Assembly: GCA_002492335.1 (NCBI GenBank) | Contig: DKYD01000052.1 | Span: 1-6,848 of the forward strand | Direction of reading: 5' to 3' | DNA: 6,848 nucleotides | Source of the DNA: Lachnospiraceae bacterium UBA7109 | Lineage (GTDB): Bacteria > Bacillota > Clostridia > Lachnospirales > Lachnospiraceae | Program-made: the position numbers and the translations under genes | Notes under the pieces: model-generated | The model's database searches: none | Told to the model about the DNA's origin: nothing | Seen by the model: the letters and a program-made list of their open reading frames with translations, nothing else | Part shown: in pieces, positions 6,360 through 6,848 of the stretch | How the letters are laid out: each line of letters begins with the position of its first letter | Position numbering within the stretch: position 1 is the stretch's first letter

Positions 6360-6848
6360 CGGTCAGAATATTTATTCTTAATTGCCGTTAAGCATCCACT
6401 GATAATATTGGTAAACGTGTTTCTTGCGTTTGTATCTTGTGATCTCACCCCCGCAATAAATTTAATCATCGTTTGTGTTCCGACAGACTGAAATTCAGAA
6501 TATTTGTTCTTGATAGCTGTCAGACACCCGCTGATAATATTGGTAAAGGTACTTCTCGCATTACTGTCCTGCGTCTTCACACCGGCGATAAACTTAACCA
6601 TCAAAGTGGAACCGGCAGTCTGGAAATCTCGCTGCTTCGCATTGATAGCCGTTAATACTGCCTGTACGAGTGCCGTAAAGGTTGTAGTAAGCGTCCCTTT
6701 TTTAGCATTTGCTGCATTTACAAAAGTGGTCAGCATATTGGAAGCGGCCGATGTGACTTTGGAATTGGCATTATTAAACGCATTGATAAATCCCGTAACA
6801 CCCGTTTCACCTAACGTCTTTAGCGCTTTACCGAACGATGACATCCCA
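6317..6848 (-). CDS. Phage tail tape measure protein, repeat-containing C-terminal region (partial, out-of-frame end)
   Basis: The frame is open at the window edge (a Gly codon precedes the Met at 6844), so the N-terminus lies outside. Tape measure proteins fix the length of the siphophage tail, are extended helical molecules, and are injected ahead of the DNA. The visible part holds 44-residue repeats of the type FQSVGTQTMIKFIAGV, then SQDTNARNTFTNIISGCLTA and IKNKYS, with matching spacing in a degenerate earlier copy (6626-6757). Such hydrophobic/Ala/Thr helical repeats near the C-terminus are typical. After the last KYS the frame runs into an unrelated tail, DRCLICRMWKPEQED, and stops at 6317. 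The true C-terminal segment is present in another frame (6102-6359). I infer a deletion; a sequencing or assembly error is the main alternative. If transcribed, the product would lack the normal C-terminus. Confidence 0.75.
   Translation of the reverse strand, partial: GMSSFGKALKTLGETGVTGFINAFNNANSKVTSAASNMLTTFVNAANAKKGTLTTTFTALVQAVLTAINAKQRDFQTAGSTLMVKFIAGVKTQDSNARSTFTNIISGCLTAIKNKYSEFQSVGTQTMIKFIAGVRSQDTNARNTFTNIISGCLTAIKNKYSDRCLICRMWKPEQED
6362..6757 (-). repeat. Three tandem 132-bp (44-residue) repeats in the tape measure gene
   Basis: Copy boundaries are about 6626-6757 (diverged), 6494-6625 and 6362-6493. The last two share most residues: KFIAGV, QD, NAR, then TFTNIISGCLTAIKNKYS. They have an identical 17-nt stretch around CTGATAATATTGGTAAA on the plus strand but differ at many silent sites. 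The first keeps F at repeat positions 12 and 27, and LTAI near its end. The last copy ends exactly at the frame break, suggesting that the repeat array took part in the deletion. Confidence 0.7.

Larger units (their letters stand above)
4971..6848 (-). mobile_element. Remnant of a siphovirus-type prophage tail module
   Basis: Four minus-strand tail genes follow the standard order tape measure, Dit-like, then tail-associated proteins, with overlapping or coupled ends. Two genes are broken in ways that fit internal deletions (near 6360 and near 5855). After the last tail gene there is no fibre, holin, endolysin or integrase before the host-like GH127 gene, so the lysis and distal modules seem lost. 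The element extends beyond the window at the high-coordinate side; its low-coordinate limit is most likely within 4899-4971. Confidence 0.7.

Noticed and set aside
6362..6625. Tandem repeats as a CRISPR array or diversity-generating element
   Set aside because: The repeats are coding, keep frame, have no unique spacers, and no reverse transcriptase or template repeat is present in the window.

Overview
The window looks like DNA from a low-to-mid GC gut Firmicute, probably a Lachnospiraceae member. This is inferred from strong AAGGAGG-type ribosome binding sites, the style of a secreted multidomain plant-glycan enzyme, and siphophage tail genes of a type common in that family. It cannot be assigned to a species from sequence alone. 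Every supported gene is on the minus strand, so reading order runs from the high coordinates to the low ones. The many plus-strand open frames are shadows.

Region A (about 4971-6848) is the distal part of a siphovirus-type tail module: the C-terminal part of a tape measure protein, a distal tail (Dit-like) protein, and two related small tail-associated proteins. It looks degraded. The tape measure gene changes reading frame abruptly at about 6360, where repeat units meet the normal C-terminal segment. The Dit gene is cut after about 82 residues and appears fused to the last codons of a different, lost tail gene. Both lesions are best explained by internal deletions. No holin, lysin, receptor-binding protein or integrase follows the tail genes, so this looks like a prophage remnant.

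Region B (4810-4970) is the only real intergenic stretch. It holds a 14-bp inverted repeat that includes the stop codon of the last phage gene, a plausible but weak promoter, a striking 40-bp near-perfect AT-rich palindrome, and a good ribosome binding site for the next gene.

Region C (1-4809) is one very large open reading frame, 1603 codons so far and still open at the window edge. It encodes a secreted glycoside hydrolase of the GH127 / DUF1680 type (beta-L-arabinofuranosidase-like). The zinc-thiolate active site is recognisable, and the catalytic unit is flanked by concanavalin-A-like (LamG) and bacterial Ig-like modules. It is probably a host gene for attacking arabinose-containing plant glycans or glycoproteins, lying beside the prophage scar. 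A functional link between the tail genes and the enzyme is not supported.
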